This document shows positions 1 through 9,840 of a stretch of DNA of 64,000 bases, in pieces; the first letter of the stretch is position 1; each line of letters opens with the position of its first letter. The translations under genes were made by a program, and so were the position numbers. Below the pieces are notes generated by a model, which did no database searches, was not told the origin of the DNA, and was given only the letters and a program-made list of their open reading frames with translations. Source of the DNA: Linyphia triangularis (taxonomy: Eukaryota > Arthropoda > Arachnida > Araneae > Linyphiidae); NCBI GenBank assembly GCA_963978545.1, contig OZ021722.1:4344001-4408000 (forward strand). The letters run 5' to 3'.

Positions 1-130
1 TCGGGAAGATTGGGTGTTCATAATTCTTTTTAGGAATTAACGAAAAATTTAAGTTTAAGAACTTTTAAATGAAACAAAAATTGAAGGAATATTAGGAATT
101 TCAAGTCATGAATGCGGCCCCTGCAATTGT
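1..130. repeat. Fragment of a dispersed TIR-element family
   Basis: The window opens inside a repeat. The stretch with TTAGGAATTAACGAAAAATT, followed by a GAAACAAAAATT-type motif and a TAGGAATTT motif, matches the right half of the element at 61482-61922 and is related to 63400-63700. Its left end lies outside the window. No coding potential seen. Confidence 0.5.
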
Positions 131-1035
131 ACTCAAGATATCTTTAAAGGAAATACAGTTCGAAATCCGAGTCCCAAATTATGCAGGATTTAGTTTCTTC
201 AATAGAAACTTGTTGGTATAAGAACTAATCAACAAGAATGGATACACAATTAAGTTTTTAAATCGTGTTTATTTCAATTTAATTTGTGTCTAAACTTTTG
301 AAACAATGTTAATATGGTTTTGCACCAATTTACAATTTGTAACACAAGCACAATTAAGTTTTATTTTAGTAAATATTATTAGGTATGCATAGCATATTGC
401 ACTGAAACTGTATTGGTTGGTTGGTTTGTTAGGGTTTGCTGGCCCAAAGGCAACACAAGGGCCATGCTGCGCAGAACCAACGGTTAGTTCCACTTAATAA
501 AATAGTTAAAACATGAAAGCTTTCATACGTAGAAAAAATTAGAAAAATTGATCAAACAAGCATAATTAGCATAAGAGAAATATAATTCAAATCTTTAAAT
601 AAGATTATAAAGTGAAACTTTATTAAGGAAATAAATTAAATTTGAAATTTGTGTGAATTTGCTCACTGTCTAAACCTTTGCGTCGCAGTATAAAATATGA
701 TACATTTACTAAAAGATTTTATATTAACCTTTAACTACTGTGGTTGGGTGTTTTGAGGTTTTTTGCGCAAGAGCTACACATGGTCCATACTGCGCCAAAC
801 AAATTGGTGAACATCAGTTTAAAGTTTAAGAAACATACTATCAGAAAAATTAATATAAAAATCAAAGATGCGAGATTTTAAGGGGTGGAAGTATTCCACA
901 AAAAATGACTCGCGGTCTGTCAGACCGCTTACAGCAGTTAAAGGTTAATAACATGAACTACATTTAACTTTTGACTATTACACAAGCAAGTAAATTAAGT
1001 CTCAAAATTGAAAAGTTCCCGATTCTCGATTTCAT
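131..1035. other. AT-rich DNA with two SINE-tail-like fragments
   Basis: No gene is visible. Two short stretches, about 405-490 and 735-815, share a motif of the form GGCAACACAAGGGCCATGC followed by TGCGC and flanked by GGTTGGTT/GTTGGGTG. This resembles the non-tRNA body of the Arg-tRNA-type SINEs at 1858-2034 and 55048-55228 (there ending in AATGCGCCGAAAC), so they are probably decayed SINE bodies lacking the tRNA head. The 67-codon open frame over 290-493 (minus) is part of this and is not supported as a gene. Confidence 0.4.
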
Positions 1036-1039
1036 CAAG

Positions 1040-1226
1040 GTTTGGTTTGGTTTGTTTGTACGTTGAACGACCTATTTTTGTGCACAATAACGGCTAATCA
1101 GGCCGGGTACTACAGCTTAAAATGGATTCCGAACCACAACGATTATCCATGCCTAACCCAGGATTCGAACCCGGCACTTTAGGCATGCTAGACCAGAGCT
1201 CTAACCCCACAGTCATCAGGTAGGCT
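1040..1226 (-). mobile_element. tRNA-derived SINE, family 1 (minus)
   Basis: On the minus strand there is an A-box-like GGTTAGAGCTCTGG followed about 30 nt later by a consensus pol III B box GGTTCGAATCC (plus 1161-1171). A body then follows that contains a motif ending in GTGCACAAAAATAGG and CGTTCAA. The same head and body recur at 54456-54632 on the plus strand. Spacing of the boxes fits a tRNA-derived head. The sequence after the B box does not close an acceptor stem, so this is a retroposon and not a functional tRNA gene. Confidence 0.75.
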
Positions 1227-1276
1227 CGATATCATCAAGAAAGCATTCGACCATTGAAGATGGGTTAGAGCTTAAT

Positions 1277-1360
1277 GCTGATTCCTAACAACAAAAAGCA
1301 TCCGTGTCTAACCCAGGATTCGAACCCAGCACCTTTGGCATGCAAGGCCAGAGCATGAAA
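1277..1360 (-). mobile_element. Second, truncated family-1 SINE head
   Basis: A second B box GGTTCGAATCC (plus 1315-1325) with the same flanking GCCAAAGGTGCTGGG-type sequence lies only about 155 bp from the previous one, in the same orientation. The body is short and the A-box side is lost. This is either a tandem partial duplication or a second insertion into the first element. Confidence 0.6.
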
Positions 1361-1857
1361 GTTAGGGTTTTGGTGATTGAAAAAGAGTTACTTTTAAAGT
1401 CGAATCTCGAATTTGTCTTGGATCAGTGGATGATTTTAGAACCTTTATGATGAGAAAAGCTGATGAAAAATTAAAAGATCATGCATGAAAACTAAAACAA
1501 TCTTTCAATGATAATGTTCTTAATATAGTCGCATGTCATTTGAAGAAGTGGGGCAAAAAAATTCTGTATACTGATATACACATATAGAAATTTTAGAGAA
1601 TTTTATTTATTCCTAATTTTGAGGAAGTATTCCTCTGGTTTCAGTTTTCATTATGACAATGTCAAAAATTTTATCGAAGTTAGATCAAAAATTGTTTTCT
1701 ATACAAATGAAAATTATCCATTAGAGCCAATGACGTGACACAGAAATAGTCCGGATCTCGTTCCAATGGAAAATATTCGAAAACATCTTGAAAAACAGTA
1801 TTGATAAGAGGAACAAGTGTGAAGAAACGCATCACGTTTAGAAAAATACCGAAACGT
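1361..1857. other. Unassigned AT-rich DNA
   Basis: No open frame of note, no repeat recognised elsewhere in the window and no splice-bounded coding segment was found here. Confidence 0.5.
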
Positions 1858-2034
1858 TGGTTGTATTCAGATTATCTGGCGCCGTCAGCAACACGAGGGC
1901 TATAATGCGCCGAAACATTTCGTCATTTAACAAACCAACATACATTTACAAACATCCATGCCAACACGGGACTCGAACCCGCAACCTCGCGGTCTAGAAG
2001 CCAGCACGCTAACCACTATACCGTTTGGTCGGCA
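1858..2034 (-). mobile_element. Arg-tRNA-derived SINE, family 2 (minus)
   Basis: Read on the minus strand, it begins near ACCAAACGGTATAGTGGTTAGCG (given here only as two overlapping parts: ACCAAACGGTATAGTGG and GTGGTTAGCG), a clear A box. It then has CTTCTAGACC and a B box GGGTTCGAGTCCC. The CTTCTAGA loop with GGTTGCGGGTTCGAGTCCC resembles animal tRNA-Arg(UCU), which I take as the source. The body carries the AGGGCTATAATGCGCC motif and a GGCGCCAGATAATCTG-like tail. The copy at 55048-55228 matches over its full length. The minus-strand origin explains the apparent ORF at 1958-2167. Confidence 0.8.
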
Positions 2035-2644
2035 AAATACCGAAACGAAATCTCACCATATAAAAATCATGCACATAAATAAAATCTACTCAATTACGTT
2101 TAGACAAAAACCAACAGAATATAAATATTGCAGATTTTTCTTTCATACTTTTTTTTCCCCCCAATAATCACAACCTTTTCCTCTTTTGCAATTTCATTTA
2201 CTTGCATGTGTAATTGTTAAAGTTAACTGCCATTTACATCGCCAATATAAATTCTTTTATTTAATGTAATAACATATCTAAAAATATAATTCTTTAGTTT
2301 ATTGAATAAACTGAGTTTGTAGAAAAAGAACCACTGATATAAACATATGCACTGGTGATTGATAAGTTTTAGCTAAGGGTTGCACTTAAGCTATACAATT
2401 GCGGGATGGATTGTACGAGATGCATTTAATACGGTTAAAAAAAAGATATGTAACAGTGTTATTTGTTAAATGAAAGGGAAATCCTTTCTATAAAACTCTC
2501 ACACTGAACGATTGAATTACGCAAAAAATCAAACGTTTTCGAAAGTTTTAAGAGCTAATATGCAACAATTTTGTTTGAACGCTTAGAACTAATTTTCTGA
2601 AGCATGTGAAATGATCCGCGAAAGAACCACTTTTCAAACACCTC
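2035..2644. other. Unassigned AT-rich DNA
   Basis: Low GC and short A/T runs. No coding or repeat structure recognised. Confidence 0.4.
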
Positions 2645-5596
2645 AGGAGAAAGAACCAGATTTCTATGAATTTGGTGAAGGGTTACATTAACCCAGAACC
2701 GTGATGGGGACGAACTGCCAAAAGCAGCTACAAACCTGTGAAGTCCGTGAATAGCTGCAGAGCCTTGTCACAACCGGATACAAGAGCTCCTGGGATGAAC
2801 GTGATGTGACGACATGCGACGCCTGCCACCTCGAATTACTAGAACTTTATCAATTAATCAGCGCCTAGTTGAGTTAGTTCTCTTTAATTTGGGGAAATAC
2901 CTTAAAGTTGTTTTCCTATACCTGTTTCCAAGGTGTTGTTAGTCAACCGTCACAACTGGCGGAGAGTGGGGAGATAGAGCGACAAGTCTAAGCCACCTAA
3001 TTGAACATGCATCCTGTGCTCGCTGGAAATTGGACAGCGCTTAGAAGATTAATGGGAATGAACTTTCTCTTTTACTTGTTGATTGAAAAGTGCCACAGCG
3101 AACTTCGTGAACATGATAAGTTTGCTGCTCATATAAGCCAATGAAAAAGAGCCAACTTTGTTCTTTAAACTCCTTAAGGTTTTGACACACTGAGTTAATT
3201 TTATTGGGGGAAAATTGTACTAATTTATTTTCAGTACTATTTTAATGACAAGTATAAGGTTAGAATTCACGTAAAAAATGTCAATTTTAGAATATGCTTG
3301 AATTGCTTTGGCAGCCATCATTGATGGAATAGGTTCTTTTTTTTTTATTAATAGAATATGAAAAACATAAATTATTTTTGCTTCAAATTTATTTATTAGA
3401 AACCACTTGTTGCTACCGTGTTTTTATATCGGATGAAAATGTTTTGCTTGAAAGTCTTTAGGATTGAGCTAGTCAAGTATTTCTTCGAATATGTTCCAAG
3501 TTTTCTATTGGCTGTACTACAACAACGATCGCAATTATTAATGCTTTTTTAAATTTCCTTGTGCAGGGAAATTACATTTTTTTCCCCCAATTTCAATCGT
3601 GAGCAAGTTTCTTTAAACATTAAATCCATATTTAAACGTAATTTTTTAAGCTTTTTTAAGCATTTCTTACAAATGAAAAAAAAACTAAAAGGGTAACACA
3701 TTTGGTATTGTTTTCAAACTGGAGGGCTGCCCACCTATGAGTACAGCAAGTAGCAAACCAAGACTAATGGAACAGACTGAGACTAATGTTGTTACATTCA
3801 TTTATGTTGTTTCCTTTAAAAAAAATTTCACCACAAGCCACTGATACAGACAGAATACTCATATGCCAGTTTTGTCAGGTTTACTGTCAAGTTGCCAGGG
3901 TGTTAGTTTTAGCAGTACAAAACACTCTTTCCAAACACTCTTAAAAATAAAAAATAAAAAAAATTACTTAAAGTACCCAATTATTTACAACCACATTGAC
4001 ATTGAAGCTACTTCAATTTGCAGAGAATCCCTCCCTCAATGCTATTCGTCTCTTCCTACCTTCATCTTTGAATTTAACAAGAGGAGGAAAATTCTTCCCC
4101 TTTTCATGTGAAATTGCGAGTGAAGTAACTCGAAATACATGAAAATAACCTTCCTCAACTTTCTCACCCCATCTTAAATCGATCTATATCAAGGAGCAGA
4201 CCACAAAACGATAGTCCACAAAGCTGCAAAGGCATGAAGACTCGATGCTCTTCCACTCATTCTAACACGCAAAGCAAGAGAAAGCGCTATGAGATTTACA
4301 GTTCACTCATAACCCAATCACGCAAACTTACCCGAAGGTCCAAAACACGGACGAACGAGGATTCCGTTCCACAGTTTCGAGACTGTTGTTGGAAGAAGGG
4401 TCAACACCTGAGCTGGGGCATCTCACAATCCAAGCTTCTCCAATGCAGCAGTCAGTGAGCTTTGATGCTGGAATGGATGTGTTGTGAAGCATACTCTGTT
4501 GTTCCATTCGTCGGTGCCCTGTGAGATTGTGGTAGAGACTTGGTGTTGGTGGTTACGAGGACAGTTCCCAGTCATCCAATCAAAAGAGACTGCAGTGATG
4601 CAAAAGAAATCATATTATTGAAACTTGAGCTTTGATGGTGGCCATTTTAGTAGTTGGTATTGGCTACAACATATAAAGTCGATTTCTTATTATATAAATT
4701 TTAGTCCAACCAATTAAAAAAAAAAAAATACAATTACAAAATAACACTTGCTTTATATTAAATATTTTGAGCAACAGAATTTTTCAAACACATTTTTTAA
4801 TTAGTTTTAAAAAGAACCAGCATGACTGCATGAAAATATGCTCAGGCTCAGAAAATATTACAAATAAAAAAAATTAAATTTTACATTTAAAAAAACTAAA
4901 TTTCGTTTTTAAAAATTAAATTTTTTATATGATTAAAACTTTGTCAGTCCGACTCCAATAGTAAATTGATAAACATACATTGTCTTAAATATATATATAT
5001 ATTTTTTTAAATCTATACCAAAATTGCAATTCTACTAATACTGTTTGAATTGCAGAGTAATTTTAAAATATTTAAGGTTTCATCAAAAATCAATAAGTTA
5101 TGTGCAGGGTTTCTGCCAAAATAAAATTTCACAAATCTATGACTTTTCAAACATGAAGCAAATAATTTTCCATGACTAAAGAAATCGAATCACAAAATAT
5201 TAATAATAATAAAGATAATTATTAATTAAAAAATTCATGTTTCAGAAACTTCCAAATTAGAAGAAAAAAGGAAAAATAATTTTCTATTCTTTGACATTTC
5301 AGTTTTAAAAAAGTTCATCAATCTTTCATAATAAAGAAATATTTGAAGAAAGAATAGGTCAATAATAATGAATTATATCAAAAATCAAATGTTTTACATC
5401 CAAAACAGTAAAAAAAAAAAAATCAAAAAGTGTACATAAGCTTATTAAAACTGTTCATTTCAGTTCTTATATTATGACAAAAAAAAAAATTAACCTACGA
5501 GACCTTACTCGTGTGATGACGAAAATGTGAAGTTCAGAAATGTTTTAATTGGCCATGGTTTTTAACTGTGACCGTTGTTTCTGTCAAAACCTAAAT
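2645..5596 (+). repeat. Repeated block, copy A
   Basis: Positions 3076-5596 recur in the same orientation at 31130-33653 (copy C) with only scattered substitutions and A-run length changes, an offset of about 28.05 kb. Positions about 2645-3175 and 3985-4680 recur inverted at 18110-18665 and 16886-17565 (copy B), much more diverged. Copies A and B therefore extend further left than the A/C duplication. The block carries an exon-like segment on its minus strand (4332-4467). The plus-strand frames at 3863-4111 and 4234-4458 appear only in parts of it and look incidental. I do not recognise the source gene or element. Confidence 0.85.
4332..4467 (-). pseudogene. 136-bp exon-like segment in repeated block A
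   Basis: On the minus strand the segment is bounded by an acceptor (CATTCCAG) and a strong donor (GTAAGT, plus 4326-4331). It is open throughout in one frame, reading SKLTDCCIGEAWIVRCPSSG and continuing to VFWTF at the end. The inverted copy B has the same segment (17093-17228) with exactly the same length of 136 bp and the same frame open despite many substitutions. Copy C has a 2-bp deletion that breaks the frame. Constant length and frame between diverged copies suggest this was a real exon. The protein is unrecognised. It has a Cys-Cys pair and another Cys nearby. Confidence 0.4.
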
Positions 5597-6480
5597 GTAT
5601 TTTTCTGCAATAACTAGGTTTTGAGTAGTAAAATTTCACTTTAATGACGATTTGAAAGTGGAAATCGATTCGAGTGATGATTTCGGTTACCCTAGTTGCA
5701 AAAAGATTGTAAAATTTTGAAAATTTTGAAATATGAAATTTTCCTTACGATTAACATGGGGAAAATAAAAAATGAATTTTTTTGAAAGTGCCCTTTTTTG
5801 GACCATCTTTAGACCCACTTCTTATTTAGTGAGTGTTATAAAATTGGAATTAAAGATGCTCCTACATATTAACTTCAATTTCTCAAACGGGAAAAAATTT
5901 AGAAAATTTTACTTTTTGGACAATAATTCATTGAAAAGTCCCCCATGTGTTTTAAAGGGGAATTGTATTTTCGAGAAAATGGCTCAAATGCTTTCAAAGT
6001 GTTATTTTAAGTTGGATATATTTTTATAGGCATTCTTGTACCAAATTTTAAATAAAAAAACAGTATTCTAAAAATCAAAAATTCAATTTTTTAAAAATCG
6101 TGAAATTTTTCAATTTCGAGGGTATTGAATGGAAAATTTCATTTTTAACAAATTGTTTCAAATTACATTTTCTTAATCAAAAACACTTTATAAATCAAAC
6201 TAAGTTCAAAATTTTGCAAACAAATTATGTTTGATATGGTATATGAGAAATTGAAATTTTGAAAGGAAAGCGCTCAGGAACTGTTTTTAAGCCGTATTTT
6301 TACTTTACATTACTTCGATTTTGAGTGCTAAAGTACCATTTTATAAGCAAATTATTTGATCAGAATGAAATCGGGTGATGACTTTTATGATCCTAGGCAA
6401 GAAATTGAGGTTCAATTTTGAAAATTGAGGATTTGAGATTTGCCTTAGGATTGACAAGGCTAATGTATTTTCAAAGGGAG
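5597..6480. repeat. Diverged direct repeat pair, about 690 bp apart
   Basis: About 5605-5775 and 6290-6470 share an order of motifs: GTTTTGAGTAGTAAA / GATTTTGAGTGCTAAA, then a GATGA(T/C)TT block, then TACCCTAG / GATCCTAGGC, a GAAAATT run, and AGGATTGACA / CGATTAACA. They look like two old copies of one sequence. The plus ORF at 5772-6029 lies between them, is rich in low-complexity Phe/Lys codons, and is not supported as a gene. Confidence 0.45.
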
Positions 6481-6487
6481 ACACTAA

Positions 6488-6902
6488 TACACAGAACCGG
6501 GAAAACATGGAAATCAGGGAAATATCAGGGAACTTTCTCAGTCTGAAAAAAATCAGGGATTTTTTTTAAATTTCACTGAAATCAGGGAAATGTTCTTTGT
6601 TCTGAAGGCATGTTTCCCTATTCATCCACATTTTGGCGCCATTTACCCAGAGAATTGTGGCGGTAATCGTTGAAAATTTAATGTTTCGGAATAATTTTAA
6701 CTTTTCATTACCGCCAAAACTATTTTTAAAAAAGTTTGCACGCTATCTCTTTAGCATACATGTTCTATTTGATCAGGATATCTACACTTCTGAATAAGTT
6801 GGGGAAATTGGATGAAAAGTTTGCCGTAAAATCATTGAATATTTTTAGAAATCCATCATGGAAATCGGGGAACTTTTTTTCGTAAATTTTGTGGCCACCC
6901 TG
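6488..6902 (-). mobile_element. GTGGCCA-ended MITE, reverse orientation
   Basis: The right end is GTGGCCACCCTG (6891-6902), the reverse complement of the CAGGGTGGCCAC end seen at 38677, 40666 and 42620. The left end, with ACAGAACCGGGAAAAC and repeated ATCAGGGAA, matches the opposite end of the family with the terminal GTGGCCA decayed. Internal landmarks shared with other copies are TTTAATGTT(T)CGGAATAA, CATTACCGCCAAAA and CTCTTTAGCATACATG. No coding capacity, so this is a non-autonomous DNA element. Confidence 0.7.
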
Positions 6903-7139
6903 TAATAGTAGTTTTGATAATCTGCTATCATTTACATATAAGTGTTTATTGCATTTACTATTTGAGGTTTGTTTTAAAAATAGTTTTGCTTTTGTGAATG
7001 CTAACTAGGACAGTAGTATTGTAACAGAGCTATGCTAGTGGCATTTAAAAAGCTTAAACACTGGTTGTAATTGCACATAAAAGTTGAAAATGCATATAAA
7101 GGATTTATATTAAAAACTTAATTTTGATGATTATCACAG

Positions 7140-7277
7140 GTGCTTCTGGGTATGAATCCAGACAAAGGCTCAGTCACCAAGAAGGAAAAACTAATGTATC
7201 CCACCATCTTATGGTCACAAGTGTTCAACAGGCTTAAACAGTCTTCCATGGTTCATCTAATTTTTGTGTTGAAGTAA
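7140..7277 (+). CDS. Possible terminal exon, unidentified
   Basis: A good acceptor (TGATTATCACAG) ends at 7139. Two frames are open from it. The frame starting at 7140 reads VLLGMNPDKGSVTKKEKLMY and runs 45 codons to TAA (7275-7277). A second frame reads SGYESRQRLSHQEGKTN and stops at TAA at 7235-7237. Base composition is clearly less AT-rich than the surroundings. I cannot tell which frame is real and recognise neither product. No upstream exon was located, so this may be an exon relic. Confidence 0.3.
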   Translation: MLLGMNPDKGSVTKKEKLMYPTILWSQVFNRLKQSSMVHLIFVLK

Positions 7278-7377
7278 AGTTTACTTTTAAGGAAATATGT
7301 TTTTTATATATATTTACAATACGTTGGACAGGGCTATATAGGCTGTTTATATACAATGAACTTTTTGTGTAATTGAG

Positions 7378-7772
7378 GTGTTTATTTTACGGGTGGGAAT
7401 TGCATTTTGTATGGAATCCTCGTACTTAATACGGGAAATTTTAATTTATTTTACGGGAATAAATTATTTTGTATGAAATTACCGTATTTAATACGGAAAG
7501 TTTACGTTTATTTTACGGGGGATAAACGTTAGCAAGCAGTCAATAACCGTTTTTAATACGAAAAGTTTCCGTTTATTTTACGGGAGAAAACTGTATCTTA
7601 TATGGAATGACAGTAATTATTACTGAAAGTTTCCTTTCATTTTACGGGGAAAAACCGTTGCAATCAGTCAAAACCGTATTTAATACGGAATGTTTCCGTA
7701 TTTTTTACGGTTTTAAACTGGCGACCCAGCTGCCAGTTTAAAACCGTAAATTTGACGGGATTTTTTTTGCAG
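7378..7772. mobile_element. CACTG-ended non-autonomous element with 64-bp internal repeats
   Basis: The right end reads TTTTTTTTGCAGTG, the complement of a CACTGCAAAAAAAA terminus typical of CACTG-type DNA elements. Inside, the string TTTATTTTACGGG recurs near 7381, 7445, 7507, 7572 and 7636, a period of about 64 bp. Interleaved with it are near-perfect palindromes CCGTATTTAATACGG. Close to the right end an inverted pair of GTTTTAAACTGG / CCAGTTTAAAAC flanks CGACCCAGCTG. No coding frame. The left terminus is not clear. Confidence 0.6.
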
Positions 7773-8055
7773 TGTATTGTCACTAAAGATTAACTTCTTG
7801 TACGACTTTTATTTATGATGTAAAGACAATTATTTTTTTAATTATTTGAAACAAGAATCAAATATCAATTGTTATATTATTAATATAAAAAAGTTAAACT
7901 ATTGTTTCAGTTTTCAAAATTGTTTTATATTGTTGAATCTTTAGTAATTATCACATTTCTAACATTGAAGATTTGTAGTAAAGCATTTTATTCATTGGCG
8001 TATTCGGTAAATCTGAGGCCCGCGGAAAGTTCCAACATAAGTCATGCTGCCCGTT
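7773..8055. other. Unassigned AT-rich DNA
   Basis: Nothing supported. The plus ORF at 7902-8189 overlaps the antisense of the LINE remnant and is a shadow of it. Confidence 0.4.
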
Positions 8056-8259
8056 TCAATAAATTATTGGCAAACGCTGATCTAGAGCGAGGTCTTCCTC
8101 TTTTTCTAACTCCTTCAACTTTAGAGAAGGCCAATTTTCTAGTTGAGTTTGTTTCATCATATCTGTATATATGTGTCCCAGCCATCTAATTCGATAGGAT
8201 TTATTCACTCGAACAATATTGGGTTGTCTATTCATGACTTGAAGTGAGAAGCTGTGCAT
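8056..8259 (-). pseudogene. LINE reverse-transcriptase C-terminal remnant
   Basis: The minus strand reads NKSYRIRWLGHIYTDMM. After a one-base frame change it continues KVEGVRKRGRPRSRS. The pair RxRWLGHxxR...and a basic RGRPR stretch about 25 residues on is the conserved tail downstream of the polymerase domain in many non-LTR retrotransposon ORF2 proteins. The frame is broken between the two motifs and no polymerase domain is present, so this is a short dead fragment. Which clade it comes from cannot be judged. Confidence 0.7.
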
Positions 8260-8302
8260 AGATGGCGCTGTAAACCGGACGAGACCACAGAGACTTTTCG
8301 AT

Positions 8303-8310
8303 ACTTCCGG
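8303..8310 (+). promoter_or_regulatory. ETS-type site ACTTCCGG upstream of THAP-like start
   Basis: ACTTCCGG lies about 90 bp upstream of the ATG at 8395, in a locally GC-richer stretch. It matches the ETS/GABP consensus common in compact animal promoters. Similar motifs occur at the other gene-like 5' end at 9499-9560. A promoter role is inference. Confidence 0.35.
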
Positions 8311-8394
8311 TTGTTGTTTGATCTCCGTGTTTGTGCATACAAACTGTGTCTTTTTCAGTCTTACTGTTTACCATAGTTAAAAATTTTAATCATA

Positions 8395-8526
8395 ATGAAT
8401 AAAGTGTATTCAAGAAGGAAGTACGGGTGATGTTGCTTCGTTCCGCAATGTGGTATGAAAACTGGAACAAATAATGTTTCGCAGATTAAAAGCCACAGAT
8501 TTCTGAAAGATGAGGACGATTTTTAA
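8395..8526 (+). pseudogene. THAP-type zinc-finger N-terminus with in-frame stop
   Basis: ATG at 8395 opens MNKVYSRRKYG. A TGA then stands at 8428-8430 where this family usually has an aromatic or similar residue, and the frame continues CCFVPQCGMKTGTNNVSQIK to TAA at 8524-8526. A basic KYSRRKYG-like leader followed by a C-x4-C pair with Pro before the second Cys is the typical start of THAP-like C2CH fingers in animal genes and P-element-type transposases. The downstream His/Cys half is absent. One TGG-to-TGA-type change could explain the stop. I judge it a pseudogene first exon; an intact first exon is excluded by the stop unless the base is an error. Confidence 0.5.
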
Positions 8527-9140
8527 TAGGGCTACATCTCTAAAATTTTCAACATAAGTAGTTTTGGTCTGCTAATTGGACTTTTTGGACTTTCGAAAAA
8601 CAAAATTTTAAATTTTTGGTTAGTTCGTTATTAATTAAGTTTTTTAAATAATTAATATAAATTTTACAAAACAATTTCAAATAGGGCTACAGCTTTGAAA
8701 TGTTCAACATAAGTAGTTGTGGCCTTCTAATTGGATTTTTATAAAACAGAATTTTTTTTTTTTTTTGTTCTTAACAAATATTTCACAAAACGATTTTTTT
8801 TTCTTGACAAGGGAGAGGCTTCCAATATTACGTAGCAATTAGATTTTAGTGAGTGAAGCGAGCTTATGCTTACGCAACAATGAACCTTTCATCGAGCAAA
8901 GCGAGCCTATGCTTGCATAGCAATGAACCTTTTAACGAGTGAAGTAAAAGCCTGTGTTTATGTGTCATTGAACTTTTCAGCGAACGAAGCGAGCTTGATT
9001 TTGCGTAACGATGAACCTTCCTGCGAGCGAAGTGCCCAAAACTGGAACCTATATACGAATGACAGATTTCCGCAACGCGAGGCCTCACAGCAAGTTAAAA
9101 TATTGCACTTGTTAAAATTTAGTAGCTAAGCACGGGTATT
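8527..9140 (+). repeat. Dispersed repeat R with about 55-bp internal periodicity
   Basis: Two diverged copies of AGGGCTACA...CAACATAAGTAGTT...CTAATTGGA start at 8528 and 8682. Then CTTGACAAGGGAGAGGC leads into four units built on a GCGAGC(G)AAGCGAGC core followed by AACAATGAACCTTTC, at roughly 8846-9030. It ends near GCTAAGCACGGGTATTC. The same order appears on the opposite strand at 43895-44390. The short frames at 8870-9129 on both strands are products of this repetition. Confidence 0.65.
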
Positions 9141-9226
9141 CAACTAGTAGTAAATATATTATATCTGAAAATGTAAAATTATATTGCATGAGCTGAAACT
9201 TTTGAGGAAAAAAAATCTTTATTTCA

Positions 9227-9436
9227 TCAAATTGGGTATCTAAAACAAAATTTGGTACATATAAACGTATCCAAACGAGACTTCTCGCCAATGTCTGGAA
9301 TCATCAACAGACAGTTTGCTTTAAAAAAAAAAACATCCAATGGATTGGATAAATCGATCCCTTCATCTATAATAAATTTCTCTTTGTATCTCATCTGAGC
9401 TAAAAGCTCTAATTTTTTTAAATAGTTGCTGCTCAT
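9227..9436 (-). pseudogene. Degraded N-terminus of a SWIM-finger-like protein family
   Basis: The minus-strand ATG (plus 9434-9436) opens MSSNYLKKLELLAQMRYKEK. The frame then passes a T-run at about 9325-9336, after which a second frame reads DDSRHWREVSFGYVYMYQIL. From memory of uncharacterised animal proteins of this type, a YLxKL...RYxEK start followed by W-x-x-V-[TS]-[FY]-x-x-[IV]-Y-x-Y matches their N-terminus, so one indel at the homopolymer seems to separate the two halves. No SWIM cysteines are present within the segment. Family assignment is tentative. The indel could also be a sequencing error at the homopolymer. Confidence 0.4.
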
Positions 9437-9498
9437 TTGAGTTTTTAAAAGCAAAACAATCCTTGAATCGAAATGACAAATGCATTGAAACAAACGGA

Positions 9499-9560
9499 GA
9501 GACTCTGCCGGAAGTGAGTAACCGGAAGACGCGGGAAGTGCGCCAATCAGAGACGACTTG
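9499..9560 (-). promoter_or_regulatory. Compact ETS/CCAAT promoter-like segment
   Basis: Read on the minus strand this contains GATTGG (a reversed CCAAT box), then CTTCCCGCG, CTTCCGG and a second CACTTCCGG within about 60 bp, ending about 65 bp upstream of the ATG at 9436. It is one of the few CpG-containing stretches nearby. The arrangement is typical of TATA-less promoters. It supports a genuine former 5' end, not activity. Confidence 0.45.
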
Positions 9561-9716
9561 GGATTTGTTTCCAAACATCAATCCATGAACACTTTAGGTA
9601 CAGTTCGCGATTGTATTAGATTATTCCACTTTTTCTTTTGTGGTATGATTCATTTCATTGAAATTTTGCTTCCTTGTTAAATTTATAAATTATCTATAAT
9701 AATTAAAACTAATATT

Positions 9717-9840
9717 TTCTCTGCTAACCTTCAGGAAGCAGTTTTTAAATTGAATTCGACAGTTTCCGCTATGGAACAGCATCCATAGCAGAAACTGTCT
9801 AAATCAATTTAAAAACTTCTTCCTGAAGGTTAGCAGAGAA
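9717..9840. repeat. 124-nt near-perfect hairpin
   Basis: The left arm starts TTCTCTGCTAACCTTCAGG and the right arm ends with its exact complement CCTGAAGGTTAGCAGAGAA. Pairing continues inward through GACAGTTTC / GAAACTGTC and TATGGA / TCCATA, with only a few mismatches in each roughly 59-nt arm and a loop of about 6 nt (ACAGCA) near 9776-9781. Either a foldback transposon relic or a long-hairpin RNA locus. No other copy was seen in this window. Confidence 0.8.

Noticed and set aside
1140..1175. Functional tRNA genes at the B boxes (also 1315, 54507, 55094)
   Set aside because: No acceptor-stem pairing at the expected ends, and conserved non-tRNA bodies follow. They are SINE heads.
8870..9129. 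72- and 68-codon frames
   Set aside because: Products of the 55-bp repeat units. Both strands are equally open.
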